Assembly: GCA_009731375.1 (NCBI GenBank)
Contig: BJOX01000202.1
Location: 164,596-228,595 of the forward strand
Length of the DNA stretch: 64,000 bases
Source: Paulinella micropora
Lineage: Eukaryota > Cercozoa > Imbricatea > Euglyphida
Direction: 5' to 3'
In this document: piece by piece, positions 33,056-42,529 of the stretch
Layout of the letters: each line of letters begins with the position of its first letter
How positions within the stretch are numbered: the first letter of the stretch is position 1
Notes under the pieces: generated by a model
Databases searched by the model: none
What the model saw: the letters and a program-made list of their open reading frames with translations, nothing else
What the model was told of the DNA's origin: nothing
Program-made: the position numbers and the translations under genes

Positions 33056-33320
33056 TTATCTAGATTTGAGTAGATTAAAAAATGGTGTAAATAAATTAAA
33101 ATAATTCGTTTCCCTGTAAATCAACAAAGTCATAACAATGCCGAGCCCGTTGAGGTTAATGGGTTGGTCGTTTTTGTCAGTCAAGTAAAACAGATACACA
33201 TTGCTTGAACTCGTAGATAGCCGTTTGCCATACTCCGAACCGCTTCCGTCGTAGATAACAGAGCAAAACGGGATTTCATTAACCACTAGCTGGAAGAATT
33301 GTTATTTGTTTGGATTTCTT
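33056..33320 (-). pseudogene. C-terminal remnant of a conserved provirus protein
   Basis: The minus-strand frame encodes VVNEIPFCSVIYDGSGSEYG and VYLFYLTDKNDQPINLNGLG, ending in a segment with IYRE. The pattern YLTD..G.PINLNG.. with a following strand is one I associate with C termini of structural proteins next to the capsid gene in polinton-like viruses. No ATG with a long upstream frame exists, so the N-terminal part is missing or lies in unrecognised frames beyond 33320. Upstream of the capsid gene on the same strand. Confidence 0.35.
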
Positions 33321-33431
33321 GGGTAGGGGGAGCAGGCCCCTACACATGCTCAACGAGTTGAGCTTTTTGCTCGCAAAAACCCCGCAGGTTAAAAAATATA
33401 TTTTAGAATATATAATATATTTGGAGGTGCG

Positions 33432-34230
33432 ATGGAAAAAATTAATGATATACGAGTTAGACCAGTTAAGCAAAACGGAGATGGCGACAAGTTGGCTAAA
33501 ATATATAAGTTATTTGGCGAACCATATGCAAATATTTTTCTTCTCGCTCGCAAAAAAAGTGGCAAGACGACCGCACTGTTTGAGATCCTGAAACGAACGA
33601 CCGACAAAAAGATCAGTATTGTTATTATTGCCAGCACAATACATAAAGACCACATTTACAAAGAAATGGTGAAGCACTTCAAGAAGAAGGGAAACCCGAT
33701 GGTGATATACACATATTTGAAAATGGACGGCTACAGTGTGATTGATTACGAGTTAGACAAGCTCAACAAACCCGATGAAAAGCAAGAAGAAGGCGAGATT
33801 GTGCGGGACGAGAAAGAAGAACCGAAGCCGAAGTTTCTTTATTTGGTAAAGAGGGGGAAAACAAAAAACAAGAAGCCCCAGCGGAGAGACCGAGCAAATA
33901 CATTACACCAGAAGTCGTGATAGTGTTAGATGATTTGGGTAGCGGGTTGAGGGATAAGTCAGTGAGCGACCTGTTGAAACTATAAGTCAAAGGTGATTAT
34001 GAGTTCGCAGTATCTACGGCCTGAGACGATTAAACAATTAGACTACCTTTTTATTTTTCCTGGTCAGAGTTTTGATAATTGAAGTCGTGTATAAACATTT
34101 AGACCTCGGCTACGACCTTAAATACTTCATTGAAAAATATCACGAGGCTACCAAGGAACAGTTTAACTTTTTGTATGCTGATGCGGTGTCTGATGAACTG
34201 AGGCAAAATTTCAATAAGCGATTTTTGTGA
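33432..34230 (+). pseudogene. FtsK/HerA-type genome-packaging ATPase, frameshifted
   Basis: Starts at ATG 33432 with FLLARKKSGKTTALFEIL, a Walker A (G-K-T preceded by a Lys/Ser-rich loop). The next strand, SIVIIASTIHKDHIYKEM, is typical of A32-like ATPases. After a Lys/Glu-rich insert the reading moves to the next frame with VVIVLDDLGSGLRDKSVSDL, the Walker B. It continues through SSQYLRPETIKQLDYLFIFP to a C-terminal helical region HLDLGYDLKYFIEKYHEATK ending in TGA at 34228. At least three register changes are needed, one beside the run GGGGGAAAACAAAAAACAAG, plus a TAA at 33983. This motor pumps DNA into the capsid. The gene is preceded by an AT-rich TATATTTTAGAATATATAAT stretch. Confidence 0.85.
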
Positions 34231-34264
34231 TTTTATTATTGATTTTTTTTAGAACTATATATAG

Positions 34265-34567
34265 ATGCCAACATCACCAGTGATTATCAGTAGTCCATCA
34301 GGTTACAATATCAGCTACAATCCCAGTATGCCACAAGCAGGAGGAAAGAGAAAATCAAAAAAGAAACAAACAGGTGGGAAAGTCAACTAGGCAAAAGTAG
34401 GAAAAGCAGCCGAAAATGTTGAGAGATGGTTGAGAAAGAACAAAGCAATATCAAGAGGAGCTACATTTTTAAGCGATGTCGGAGTTCCTTATGCCGATCG
34501 TGTAGCGAGGGCGGCGGCGAAACAAGGATACGGGAAGCAACGAGGCGGAGCAGTCAAGTTTCGTTAG
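34265..34567 (+). pseudogene. Small basic core-like protein with Gly-Gly sites, one in-frame stop
   Basis: A 101-codon frame from ATG 34265 to TAG 34565 interrupted only by TAG at codon 42 (34388). It begins MPTSPVIISSPSGYNISYNP, then PQAGGKRKSKKKQTGGKV, and after the stop AKVGKAAENVERWLRKNKAI and a Gly-Gly-containing basic end. Gly-Gly after a basic or Ala/Thr residue is a typical cut site of adenovirus-type proteases, and the element encodes one. The product resembles adenoviral core proteins in size, charge and processing sites, so a DNA-condensing virion role is likely. ACTATATATAG directly precedes the ATG. Confidence 0.5.
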
Positions 34568-34649
34568 CAGGGACAAGCCCCCGCACCCCCTCCGTTGTGG
34601 TTCTGTATTAAACTAAACTTTGTATTATTTTTTTGGTCTTAATATACCT

Positions 34650-34835
34650 ATGACGAAATCAATAAAAGGAGGTGCGGAGGCGAAGTCTCTGCGAAGTAAG
34701 CCAAGGAAAAAACTTAAACAACGACCGCCGAGGATATACAGAACCAAAGATGGTCGACCATATATCAAAGTGAAAGGTAAGAGAGCATATCTCAACTTTG
34801 TAAGAAAACGAATGACCTTTCAAGACTTCAAATAG
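34650..34835 (+). CDS. Small Arg/Lys-rich provirus protein, 61 residues
   Basis: The frame is open from 34620, but the ATG at 34650 (MTKSIKGGAEAKSLRSKPRK) is the better start because the upstream part is only AT-rich leader. It continues IYRTKDGRPYIKVKGKRAYL, a short beta hairpin often seen in small polinton-like virus proteins, and ends at TAG 34833. Gly-Gly at residues 7-8 could again be a protease site. The strong positive charge suggests a DNA-associated virion protein. Six bases separate it from the next gene. Confidence 0.55.
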   Translation: MTKSIKGGAEAKSLRSKPRKKLKQRPPRIYRTKDGRPYIKVKGKRAYLNFVRKRMTFQDFK

Positions 34836-34840
34836 TTAAC

Positions 34841-36073
34841 ATGTTTTTGAAATATATGGGAAAGCAAAAACAAACGGCGACTACCAGCAAGCGAAAACCC
34901 CGCGAGAAAGTGGTTGTATCCGACTTCAATCGTCTTGAACACGAAAACCGCAACCAGATACGAGACAACCTACAGAAAAAATATGACATAATACACGAAC
35001 AGGAAGAAAAGCAAAAGAAGAAAAGGGATGAATTAGCAGAAGAAAAAAAAAGAAGAGAGAGGAAGGAGGATGCTGAAATGAAGGAAAGAGAAGAAAAAAA
35101 GAAGAGGGCGATATCAAATCTACAACGAATTAATATGGAATTAATAGAATATCAGAAAACTAACAATCTTTTAACAATCCCTACGAAGTCTGTCAAAATA
35201 AAATATGTAACTAAAGAAATGAAAGCGAAAGACTCAAAATATAGGCAAATAGAAGGGGAAAAAATCATTAATGAAATGATAGATGGCAGTAGAGTCAAAC
35301 CGTGGCCGACTAATAAGGAAATAATAAATAAACTAGCAGAAGCAGGATTTATTATCCCGATTATTAAAACTGGCAAAAATAAGTCTAATTACAAAAATTC
35401 AATGAAACAGTTTCTTTACAATCACAAAACCACGGTCGGAATAAAATCACCAGCGGAGGGGCGGGCTAGGTTTGGTGCTTGTTTTACTAAGAAAATAGCG
35501 GGAAAAATTAGTACCATCGCCATTTACACCAGCAGAAGGAAAAGAATAACAACAGCCACAACCAGAACCACAACCAGAAGAAAAAGAACCACAACCAGAA
35601 GAAAAAGAAGAAACAGAAGAACAACCACCAGCCGACGATGTGGATGCGAGACTTAATAAATCAATTCCAAAATACACCAGAACAAGGTGGGGAAGGCTAC
35701 CGCTGGCTAATGACGGATGAAATAGACGACATTATATGAAAAATCACGATTGGTATTAGGGACGGTTGCGAGCGACCACATACACAAATTGAAGCCAGAA
35801 AAAAGAAAGAAGTATGGGTTTATTATGAACACAGACCCAAGCACTAAAAAAGGGCAACATTGGATTGCTGTTTATATTTCTTTAGACGGTGATAGAAGCA
35901 TAGAGATATACGACCCTCTCGCGCTGTATAAGCCGACCGACCTATTTCTACACCAAATGAAACAGCTTATTGAAAAGAGTAGGCCGATAACATACTTATT
36001 AATGAAGGTTAATCAGGTTAAAAGCCGGAGTGATACAACAGATACTTCTATATATAGTTTTTTGAGGTCGTAG
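34841..36073 (+). pseudogene. Adenovirus-type maturation protease with long charged N-terminal region, frameshifted
   Basis: The first 200 residues from ATG 34841 (alternative Met at 34856) are a Lys/Glu/Arg coiled-coil-like segment followed by KPWPTNKEIINKLAEAGFII, a compact domain. Near 35510 the frame shifts. The other register gives Pro/Glu/Gln repeats (QPQPEPQPEEKEP) and then RTRWGRLPLAND. The protease core follows to 36073: GQHWIAVYISLDGDRSIEIY carries the catalytic His after GQ and the acidic partner region. The last motif reads VNQVKSRSDTTDTSIYSF, where relatives have a Ser/Thr-rich lead into C-G-[FYW]. No cysteine is visible here, so the enzyme is probably dead. Ulp1-like proteases of this kind cleave at Gly-Gly during capsid maturation. 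Confidence 0.75.
36049..36060 (+). promoter_or_regulatory. CTATATATAG box before the penton gene
   Basis: CTATATATAGTT at about 36049-36060 precedes the penton ATG (36084) by about 25 bases. It is the same box type as before the core-like gene and upstream of the polymerase. It overlaps the end of the protease frame. Confidence 0.4.
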
Positions 36074-36083
36074 GATCCTACAA

Positions 36084-36700
36084 ATGGAGTAGAGAGGCGG
36101 GCGAAGTAGCAATATTTACTATGTCAACAGCAAAAATAGGATAATTGGCACGGACAGTGATTTCACTCACTCCATAGATATGAAATCTCTAGATAATCCA
36201 ACCCATTGTAAAATTCTTCATATGTATGTGCCGAAATCGTATTACTCTGTGGCAAGTCCTTACAATACTTTTATTCTGAGTGAAAACGGCAACGAGGCGC
36301 TCATTACGATACCCGAAGGCAACTACACAATGAACAACTTAAAAAATAAACTGGCCGAGGTGCTAACCGCAGACAGCCCAAACCGTTACACATACACAAT
36401 AACAAGCAACAACACAAACACCGAACCCGAAGATGGTAAGTTATTGTTTACCGTAGCGAACAATCCCATTAACATTCAACCGCGGTTTGTATTTGATGAC
36501 GAAACTCGTATTCACGAAATTATGGGGTTTGAGCGGTCCTCTACTTATTTCTTCGCTAATAATAACCTAAGGTCGCCAAATGTCATAATCTTGACGGGCG
36601 AAAAACATTGTATCTTCAATCTGACTTAGTCGGCGAAGGTGATAACCACGTATTACAGGAAATATACACGATTCAGTCTCAATATTACCATTGTCTGTTT
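36084..36700 (+). pseudogene. Penton / minor capsid protein (single jelly-roll), two disruptions
   Basis: ATG 36084 starts M-E-stop (TAG 36090), then GGRSSNIYYVNSKNRIIGTD, DFTHSIDMK and MYVPKSYYSVASPYNTFILS. ALITIPEGNYTMNNLKNKLA and FDDETRIHEIMGFERSSTYF follow. The pattern of Y-V-N-S-K-N-R, P-K-S-Y-Y, IPEGNY and the GFE segment is that of the penton base protein of Polintons and polinton-like viruses. The first long frame ends at 36629. One base away, TLYLQSDLVGEGDNHVLQEI continues the protein, so its true end lies near 36700. The penton fills the five-fold vertices and anchors fibres. The neighbouring minus-strand gene overlaps its 3' end. Confidence 0.78.
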
Positions 36701-36986
36701 TAAGCACTTTAAATGTATAAACCCCGTCGGACCAATTAATAATACCTAAGTTGTAGCTAAGATTGGAAATGTTTGCGGTGTCGCTGTCGGCGAATGTGCC
36801 GATAATCCCAATGCGATCCATGTGAAGAATTTTTGTTTTCGATTCCGACAAGTCATTCATATAGTGGATAAACTTAACATTCATTCTAGTTGGTGTAAAG
36901 CTCATTTGAATGTTTTTGTCAAATGTCTTGCTATTGCCGACAAAATCATTACTCAGAAAAATCTTTTGGTATTTACAGTCTGCCAT
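36567..36986 (-). CDS. Hypothetical provirus protein overlapping the penton gene on the other strand
   Basis: 139 residues from ATG 36986, starting MADCKYQKIFLSNDFVGNSK. Composition is protein-like with beta segments (IQMSFTPTRMNVKFIHYMND, YNLGIINWSDGVYTFKVLKT). The last 30 residues lie antisense to the penton end and are probably read-through, so an older stop was likely near 36670. Convergent with the penton gene. I know no family; size and beta content suit a minor virion protein. Confidence 0.5.
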   Translation of the reverse strand: MADCKYQKIFLSNDFVGNSKTFDKNIQMSFTPTRMNVKFIHYMNDLSESKTKILHMDRIGIIGTFADSDTANISNLSYNLGIINWSDGVYTFKVLKTDNGNIETESCIFPVIRGYHLRRLSQIEDTMFFARQDYDIWRP

Positions 36987-36994
36987 ACAGTTTC

Positions 36995-37236
36995 GTGATG
37001 CACCCTATATTACTATTCATAAATTTTTTATTAATTAATATTTCTGCTAGGACCGTCTGTGATTTCTATTCACGGGTCAGCGAAAAAAAGAATGAAAGTT
37101 GTCTTTATTGTATTCAAAAAGGAATAGAAACTAAGTTTAAATGTGTGTATAAGCCGATGAGTGATTGATGTGTGAGTTGGGATGAAGCTATCCCGCTAAT
37201 CTGTGCTGGTGACAGTTCGTGGTATAAAACTCAAGT
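36995..37236 (+). pseudogene. Small Cys-rich provirus ORF with signal-like N terminus
   Basis: From ATG at 36995-37010 the frame reads MHPILLFINFLLINISARTV, a hydrophobic leader. CDFYSRVSEKKNESCLYCIQ and KGIETKFKCVYKPMSD follow, then TGA at 37166. Past the stop the same frame reads CVSWDEAIPLICAGD. Six to seven cysteines after a hydrophobic N terminus suggest a small secreted or membrane-anchored disulfide protein. The stop may be an original end. No known family. Confidence 0.35.
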
Positions 37237-37246
37237 ATATGAATGC

Positions 37247-37471
37247 TCACTTCTTTGAGCTAGAAGAAGGAGAAGGAAGCACGATGCCGACTAAGAGTGT
37301 AAGGATACCGACATAGACATTAGTCTGCTCGCACGGCAAGTTATGATGAGTGAGTTTTGCTAAAAAAATTATAATGATTGCTATAATGATAGCCATTTGA
37401 AAAAGATACTTAATCATTCTGCTGTCAGTCGGTCTGTTTTTTATACAACAGCACGACCAATTATCTTCCAA
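37247..37471 (-). CDS. Small membrane protein with two predicted helices, 74 residues
   Basis: The minus-strand frame from ATG 37471 has MEDNWSCCCIKNRPTDSRMI, then a first helix with FQMAIIIAIIIIFLAKL. A short loop HHNLPCEQTN and a second helix VYVGILTLLVGIVLPSP follow, with a Ser/Lys tail. Length and topology fit small virion membrane proteins of this virus class. It sits immediately downstream (same strand) of the fibre gene end. Confidence 0.5.
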   Translation of the reverse strand: MEDNWSCCCIKNRPTDSRMIKYLFQMAIIIAIIIIFLAKLTHHNLPCEQTNVYVGILTLLVGIVLPSPSSSSKK

Positions 37472-39889
37472 TTCATGGTTAATTTTTTTTCCTCATTCTT
37501 CAATGAAATATACAAAACACGGTTCTTCAGCTCTGGTGTGAGGTCTTCAGTCTCTATGATTGGCGGTGGTGGGTGTAATCTAGGGGGCATTGTAAGTGAT
37601 TTTTTTCAAAAACCACTTACGTTCTCAAAAATTATATTGGGTTTACGGAAATACTTCCGCTCGTATTTCTGCTAATTGGTTTGCTTGATCTTGTAATATA
37701 TTAAGTAAAAGTTTATTTTCTTTTTCTAAATTAATCACCTTTTCTGTCATATGTTGAAAAGCACTAACTAATATTGGTATAAAGTCTGTATATGATACTC
37801 CTTCATAATCCCCGCTTCCATCTTCTGGTTTCATCCCGCTTGTGACAAATTCTGGAAAGATTTTTTGACTTCATCCGCAATAAACCCTTAATTCTTTTTT
37901 GCTTTTTCTTTATCCAATTTCCAATAATATGAGTAATTTCTTGTAATTTATCACAACACACATCACATCCCAATAAAGTTATATCCGTTTTTAATCTTCT
38001 ATCGGAAGAAGAGGTCCATTTATTATCACCCAAAGAAATATATGTATAACCCGATGGAACGAGACCATTACTATCATTCGTGCTCCAAGCATGCACATTT
38101 GAACCACTAAAACCAAAGAAACCGCAGTTATTAGCATTATTCATGGACTTCATTAAAATCCCAGGTTCATTTGCAAAGTTATATCTTAATCCCAATTGAA
38201 TGGAAACAGAAGAAGCGGACGAAGAAACAAATAACCCACTTGAGTTTATCTGTGCTCGCGTAGTAGAACCTGTTGTTTGAAAGTATATGTTGCCATACTC
38301 TTTAATATACATTTCATGTGAGTTTCTCTTACAAAATACACTGTGTTTATCGTCAGAACACCTTATCCCGCATGTTGCTGTCGTGCCGTCTGAAAAGTAA
38401 ATCTGCGAGCCTGTATTAGTCATTGTAATAGTTTGGGCCGAACTAATACCAGAACTAGCAGTTATTAATCCACTCGCTGTTGCTGTTGTTGTGCCTATTC
38501 CCCCATTCGCAGTTATTGCCCCTGTCGCCGTTATAGTCCCAGCATTGCTTATGTTCATTGCTTTGCTAAATGCTATAGTTCCTGCCAGTGCTACTCCCGA
38601 TTTGTAGTTAAAGGCGAGTTTATCATTAAGTTTGTATATTTGAAAGTTTGAGCCTGGGTCGCTTGATTTTCAATTCGCACCATCCCAATATATCAAAACT
38701 TAAAGCAATATTGTCTTGCCCAAAGTTTAATTGTTGAAATACAGGATAAACGGATGTATTTACAAATGCTTGTATGTGTGGGCCATTCATATTGCCGTTG
38801 GTTCCATATAATTCTAAACCACCTGTTGCTCCTGTGCCTTTTGAATTCCTACATACTATACACGGGACACCTAATGAAGTTGCTAATATTCAGCTAAATT
38901 CTTTCGTTCCTGCTATGGTTTGGTTTCCTGTTAGTTTTACATTTTGCCCGTCTAATGTATCTACGTAACCTTTTGTCGCTCCGTCTGTTGAAGCTGATGG
39001 AGTGGCTAAGTTTGTTATGCTTTGGCTTTTCATATCAACTCCCGCATTTGCCGTTATCAATCCGCTGGCTGTTAATGTGGTCCCTGTTAATCCAGCACTC
39101 GCTGTTATCAATCCACTTGCTGTTATTGCTCCAGTTGGTGTTAATGTGTCGCTAGTCATATTTCTAATCAATGTTATGGCATAATTAAATGTCTCATAAT
39201 CAAAATACAGACTGGCTATACGGACTTGGTTTCTAAATGAAGTTCCGCCACTTCCCGCCTTGTTCGCGACGAATATGGTATATCTAGCAGAAGCATTTGA
39301 AGCGGGTGTATATGTTTTAGTTGTTTGTGAAGCCCAAGCCTCGCCACTCCTGCTGTCCCATAATGTGAACGTAATGTTGTCAGTGCTTACTCCCACATAC
39401 CAAATGCTCGGTGTCATTTCAATGTAATTAGCAGACGAAGACCTGACATAATATTTTTTATCCTGTATATGGCTCCCAAATCTATTTTTTTGTGCTCGCC
39501 CGTGTATGGTGTTCCTGAAAATGTATTCGTGTTTGGTGGAACTCTTGAATAAACTCCTGTCGCATCGTTCTAGTGAAAGTTGCTTGACCAATAATTGTTC
39601 TGGTCTGCATTAAAAGCCTGATATGCTGGATCGTGTTCAGAAGAAGCAGAAGCGACGAATGGAGAAGGTAAAGAATTGGTTGTCATACTAGTCTGTGGGC
39701 CTAAGTACAGAACAAAAGCCGAAGCACCCATTTTAATATCGCCTGACATCGTCCCACCCGTTAATGAAAGGAAAGATAACGACCCTGTGGAATTTACCCA
39801 GTTTGTTCCATTGTATGTTAATAATTGTCCATTCGCTGGTGTTGTTATCACTACATCGCTCAAAGCATCTATTGAATTAGTGGCTATCC

Positions 39890-41280
39890 GCGTGTCAAAG
39901 TCTGTATTAGCACTCGCGGTGGTGTAATATAAATTAGTGCCTTCTGCTAAATTGGTGGTGCTCTTGGTTGGCAGTCTCGTATCAAAATCTGTATTTACTC
40001 TTGCTGTCGTATAGTAAAGGTTTGTCCCCTCGGCTAAGTAAGTGGTTGATTTAGTCTCGAGCCGTGTGTCAAAATTTGAATTATCTCGTGCGGTGGTGTA
40101 ATATAAATTAGTTCCCTCTGCTAAGTTTGTAGTTGATTTAGTGGCTAATTGAGTGTGTCCACGCTTTGCTGAAGTGCATGTGACGGTATGACAGGTTGAT
40201 AAGTTGATAGATTTGTTCACAACGCAAAAATACAAGCATGCACTGGACTGATTCCTTGCTCTTCACTCATATCCACTTGTCAGCCCTTGAGAAAGCAAAT
40301 GATGGCAACCATATCAACCATGTTCAAATCTCTCATTTGTGTAATAAAGGTTCGTCCCCTCGGCTAAGTTAGTGGTTAATTTTGTAGCGAGTCTTGTGTC
40401 AAAGTCTGTATTCGCTGCTAAGTTTGTAGTTGATTTAGTGGCTAATTGAGTGTCAAATCTCGCATTGGTGTAATAAAGGTTTGTTCCCTCTGCTAAGTTA
40501 GTTGTTGATTTAGTTGTGAGCCGTGTATCAAAGTCTGTATTAGCACTCGCGGTGGGGTAATATAAATTAGTGCCTTCTGCTAAGTTTGTTGTGCTCTTGG
40601 TTGCTTATTGAGTGTCAAATCTCACATTTGTGTAATAAAGGTTCGTCCCCTCTGCTAAGCTAGTAGTTGACTTAGTGCCTAACCGTGTGTCAAAGTCTGT
40701 ATTAGCCCTCGCGGTGGTGTAATATAGATTAGTTCCCTCTTTTAAGTCTGCGGTCGTTTTTAATAAAAGCCTAGCATTAAAATCTGTATTAGCACTCGCT
40801 GTCGTATAGTAAAGGTTTGTCCCCTCTTTTAGGTCTGCGGTAGTTTTTAATAAAAGCCTAGCATTAAATTCTGTATTAGCACTTGCGGTGGTGTAATATA
40901 GATTAGTTCCCTCTTTTAAGTATGCGGTCGTTTTTAATAAAAGCCTAGCATCAAAAACTGTATTAGCCCTCGCTGTCGTATAGTAAAGGTTTGTCCCCTC
41001 TTTTAGGTCTGCGGTAGTTTTTGATAAAAACCTAGCATCAAAGTCTGTACTAGCCCTTGCTGTGTAGTTCCCTCTTTTAAGTCTGCGGTCGTTTTTAATA
41101 AAAGCCTAGCATCAAAGTCTGTATTTGCTCTAGCTGTGGTATAATATAAATTGGTGCATTCTTTTAAGTCAGCGGTTGTTTTAGCTGTGAGCCGTGTGTC
41201 GAATCTCGCATTCGTATAATAAAGGTTTGTCCCCTCTGCTAAGTTGGTGGTTGACTTAGTTGCGAGCCGTGTATCAAAAG
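39890..41280 (-). repeat. 87-bp tandem coding repeats in the fibre
   Basis: AATATAAATTAGTKCC-type blocks recur at 39926, 40013 and 40100 with an exact 87-base spacing, and further on at similar intervals up to about 41220. Two sub-types (LAEGTN and LKEGTN) alternate regionally. Unequal spacing near 40350-40640 and 41050-41130 shows deletions within the array. Confidence 0.88.
40150..40335. other. Foreign insert of about 155-185 bases inside the fibre repeat array
   Basis: Between GCTAATTGAGTGT and CAAATCTC..TTGTGTAATAAAGG, which are contiguous at 40441-40475, there is unrelated sequence (GTCCACGCTTTGCTGAAGTG ... CAACCATGTT). It has more balanced composition, no visible terminal repeats and no ORF. 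It interrupts the repeat frame. Confidence 0.6.
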
Positions 41281-41980
41281 CATCATCAAATGTATCAGTT
41301 GTTATGATTGAAGAAACCAATATCGTATTTAGTAAATTAACTCCCGTTATATTCAAATACTCACCCATATTAATGTTGCAGAATTCATCAACATTTATTG
41401 GAAATGTTTTATTTACCCAGTTTATTGTATTATATGTGATAACTATTAGGTGCTATTGGAGCCGTTATGACTACATCGGAGAGTGTATCAATTGAACCGA
41501 GGGCGGTATTCCTCCATTTGCAGTCTACATCATTGTATGTTAAGTATTGTCCGACTGCTGGTGCGGATATGTTAGTGTCTATCAAATTATAAAGGCTGGT
41601 TTGATGAGGGTTGGAAGTATTAGAACGGTGTTGAGTTGAGGCATAGACATTAGCATTATTTGAAACCCGTTGCTCTGTATAGTATAAACTGCTATCTTTT
41701 TTTATGTCCCCTGTGCTTTTGGTAGCCAGTCGTGTATCAAATCGCCCATCAGTATAATAAAGATTTATCGGGTCGGCATCTTCAGGCACCCTATCTGTGT
41801 TTAAGCCCACGACGTTCGTGTTCGTTAAATCTAAGTTTGCGATTGATAGGCTGTCTGTGGAGATTTCATTAAGGCCTAACAAACTTTTGAAAAAAACTCA
41901 TTGGTATATATTATTAAGAAGTTGTTGATTAATAAAAAACTAAATAATATTATTTTGTATGATAATATAACAGATAGAAA

Positions 41981-42502
41981 ATGCAGAGAGGTAATAGAGA
42001 GGTTGCGACGAAGAATCTTGAAAAGGGGTGGGATGCGAAGAAGAAACATGCTAAGCAGAGGAAGATTGAGAGGGCTAAGGAATTATTCGCAGAGGAAGAG
42101 GCTAAAAATGTGAAAGAAATGACAGAGGAAGAAAAGATGGACCACATTACTAAGAAGCAGTTGGCGAGGGATATGATTGAAGGAACTGATTGCGAGCCGA
42201 TTGAGGAAAGCAGTGAAAGTGAAGAAGAGATTGAACACGACTTCGTTGACATTGTAGCACGACGGGTTGCGGGTATGAAATTAAAGACCAAACAGAAGAA
42301 GGAGAAGAAAGTGGTAAAAAAGAAAGTGGAAGAAGAGAGCGAGGACAGCGAATCTGAGGAGGGAGAAGAGGAAGAGCCCAAGCCAAAGAAGGGTAAAGGA
42401 AATAATTCAAACATATCAGTTAATGTTTATAATCAACAACCCGAGAAACCAAAAAAAGAAAATAATGATACATCTAAAATTTTTTTAAGTTTTAATATAT
42501 GA
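41981..42502 (+). CDS. Charged, partly disordered provirus protein, 173 residues
   Basis: Intact frame from ATG 41981 to TGA 42500. Starts MQRGNREVATKNLEKGWDAK, a basic helix. Then comes a long Lys/Glu helical stretch (likely coiled coil, residues 20-75), followed by HDFVDIVARRVAGMKLKTKQ. An acidic-basic low-complexity segment ESEDSESEEGEEEEPKPKKG and an Asn-rich end complete it. No recognised domain. It stands next to the fibre gene, divergent from it, and is one of the unbroken genes of the element. Scaffold or DNA-packaging accessory is possible but not shown. Confidence 0.6.
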   Translation: MQRGNREVATKNLEKGWDAKKKHAKQRKIERAKELFAEEEAKNVKEMTEEEKMDHITKKQLARDMIEGTDCEPIEESSESEEEIEHDFVDIVARRVAGMKLKTKQKKEKKVVKKKVEEESEDSESEEGEEEEPKPKKGKGNNSNISVNVYNQQPEKPKKENNDTSKIFLSFNI

Positions 42503-42529
42503 ACCTTCACAAAAAAAAAACTCGGGTCA

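Larger units (their letters stand above)
37643..41903 (-). pseudogene. Giant repeat fibre with S74 intramolecular chaperone, multiply frameshifted
   Basis: On the minus strand the gene runs from about 41903 to TAA at 37643 (about 1,400 codons originally). After an N-terminal region (LGLNEISTDSLSIANLDLTN) come about fifteen 29-residue (87-base) units of the form NLAEGTNLYYTTARANTDFD. They are followed by TLSDVVITTPANGQLLTYNG, a jelly-roll-like binding region (WYVGVSTDNITFTLWDS) and a stretch of short ITASGLITA repeats. The end is SSSDRRLKTDI and then GVSYTDFIPILVSAFQHMTE with a coiled coil: a peptidase S74 chaperone that trimerises phage-type fibres and then cuts itself off. It is probably the host-attachment fibre on the penton. 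Several shifts (about 37820, 38560-38890, 39580, 41400) and a foreign insert (40150-40330) break it. Confidence 0.8.

Noticed and set aside
26334-36700. Alternative genetic code with TAG/TAA as sense codons in the provirus
   Set aside because: Long unbroken frames of the element (capsid N part, lipase, 173-residue protein) use CAA/CAG for Gln and TAT/TAC for Tyr with no TAR, and several genes end sensibly at TAA or TAG. Nonsense decay explains the rest.
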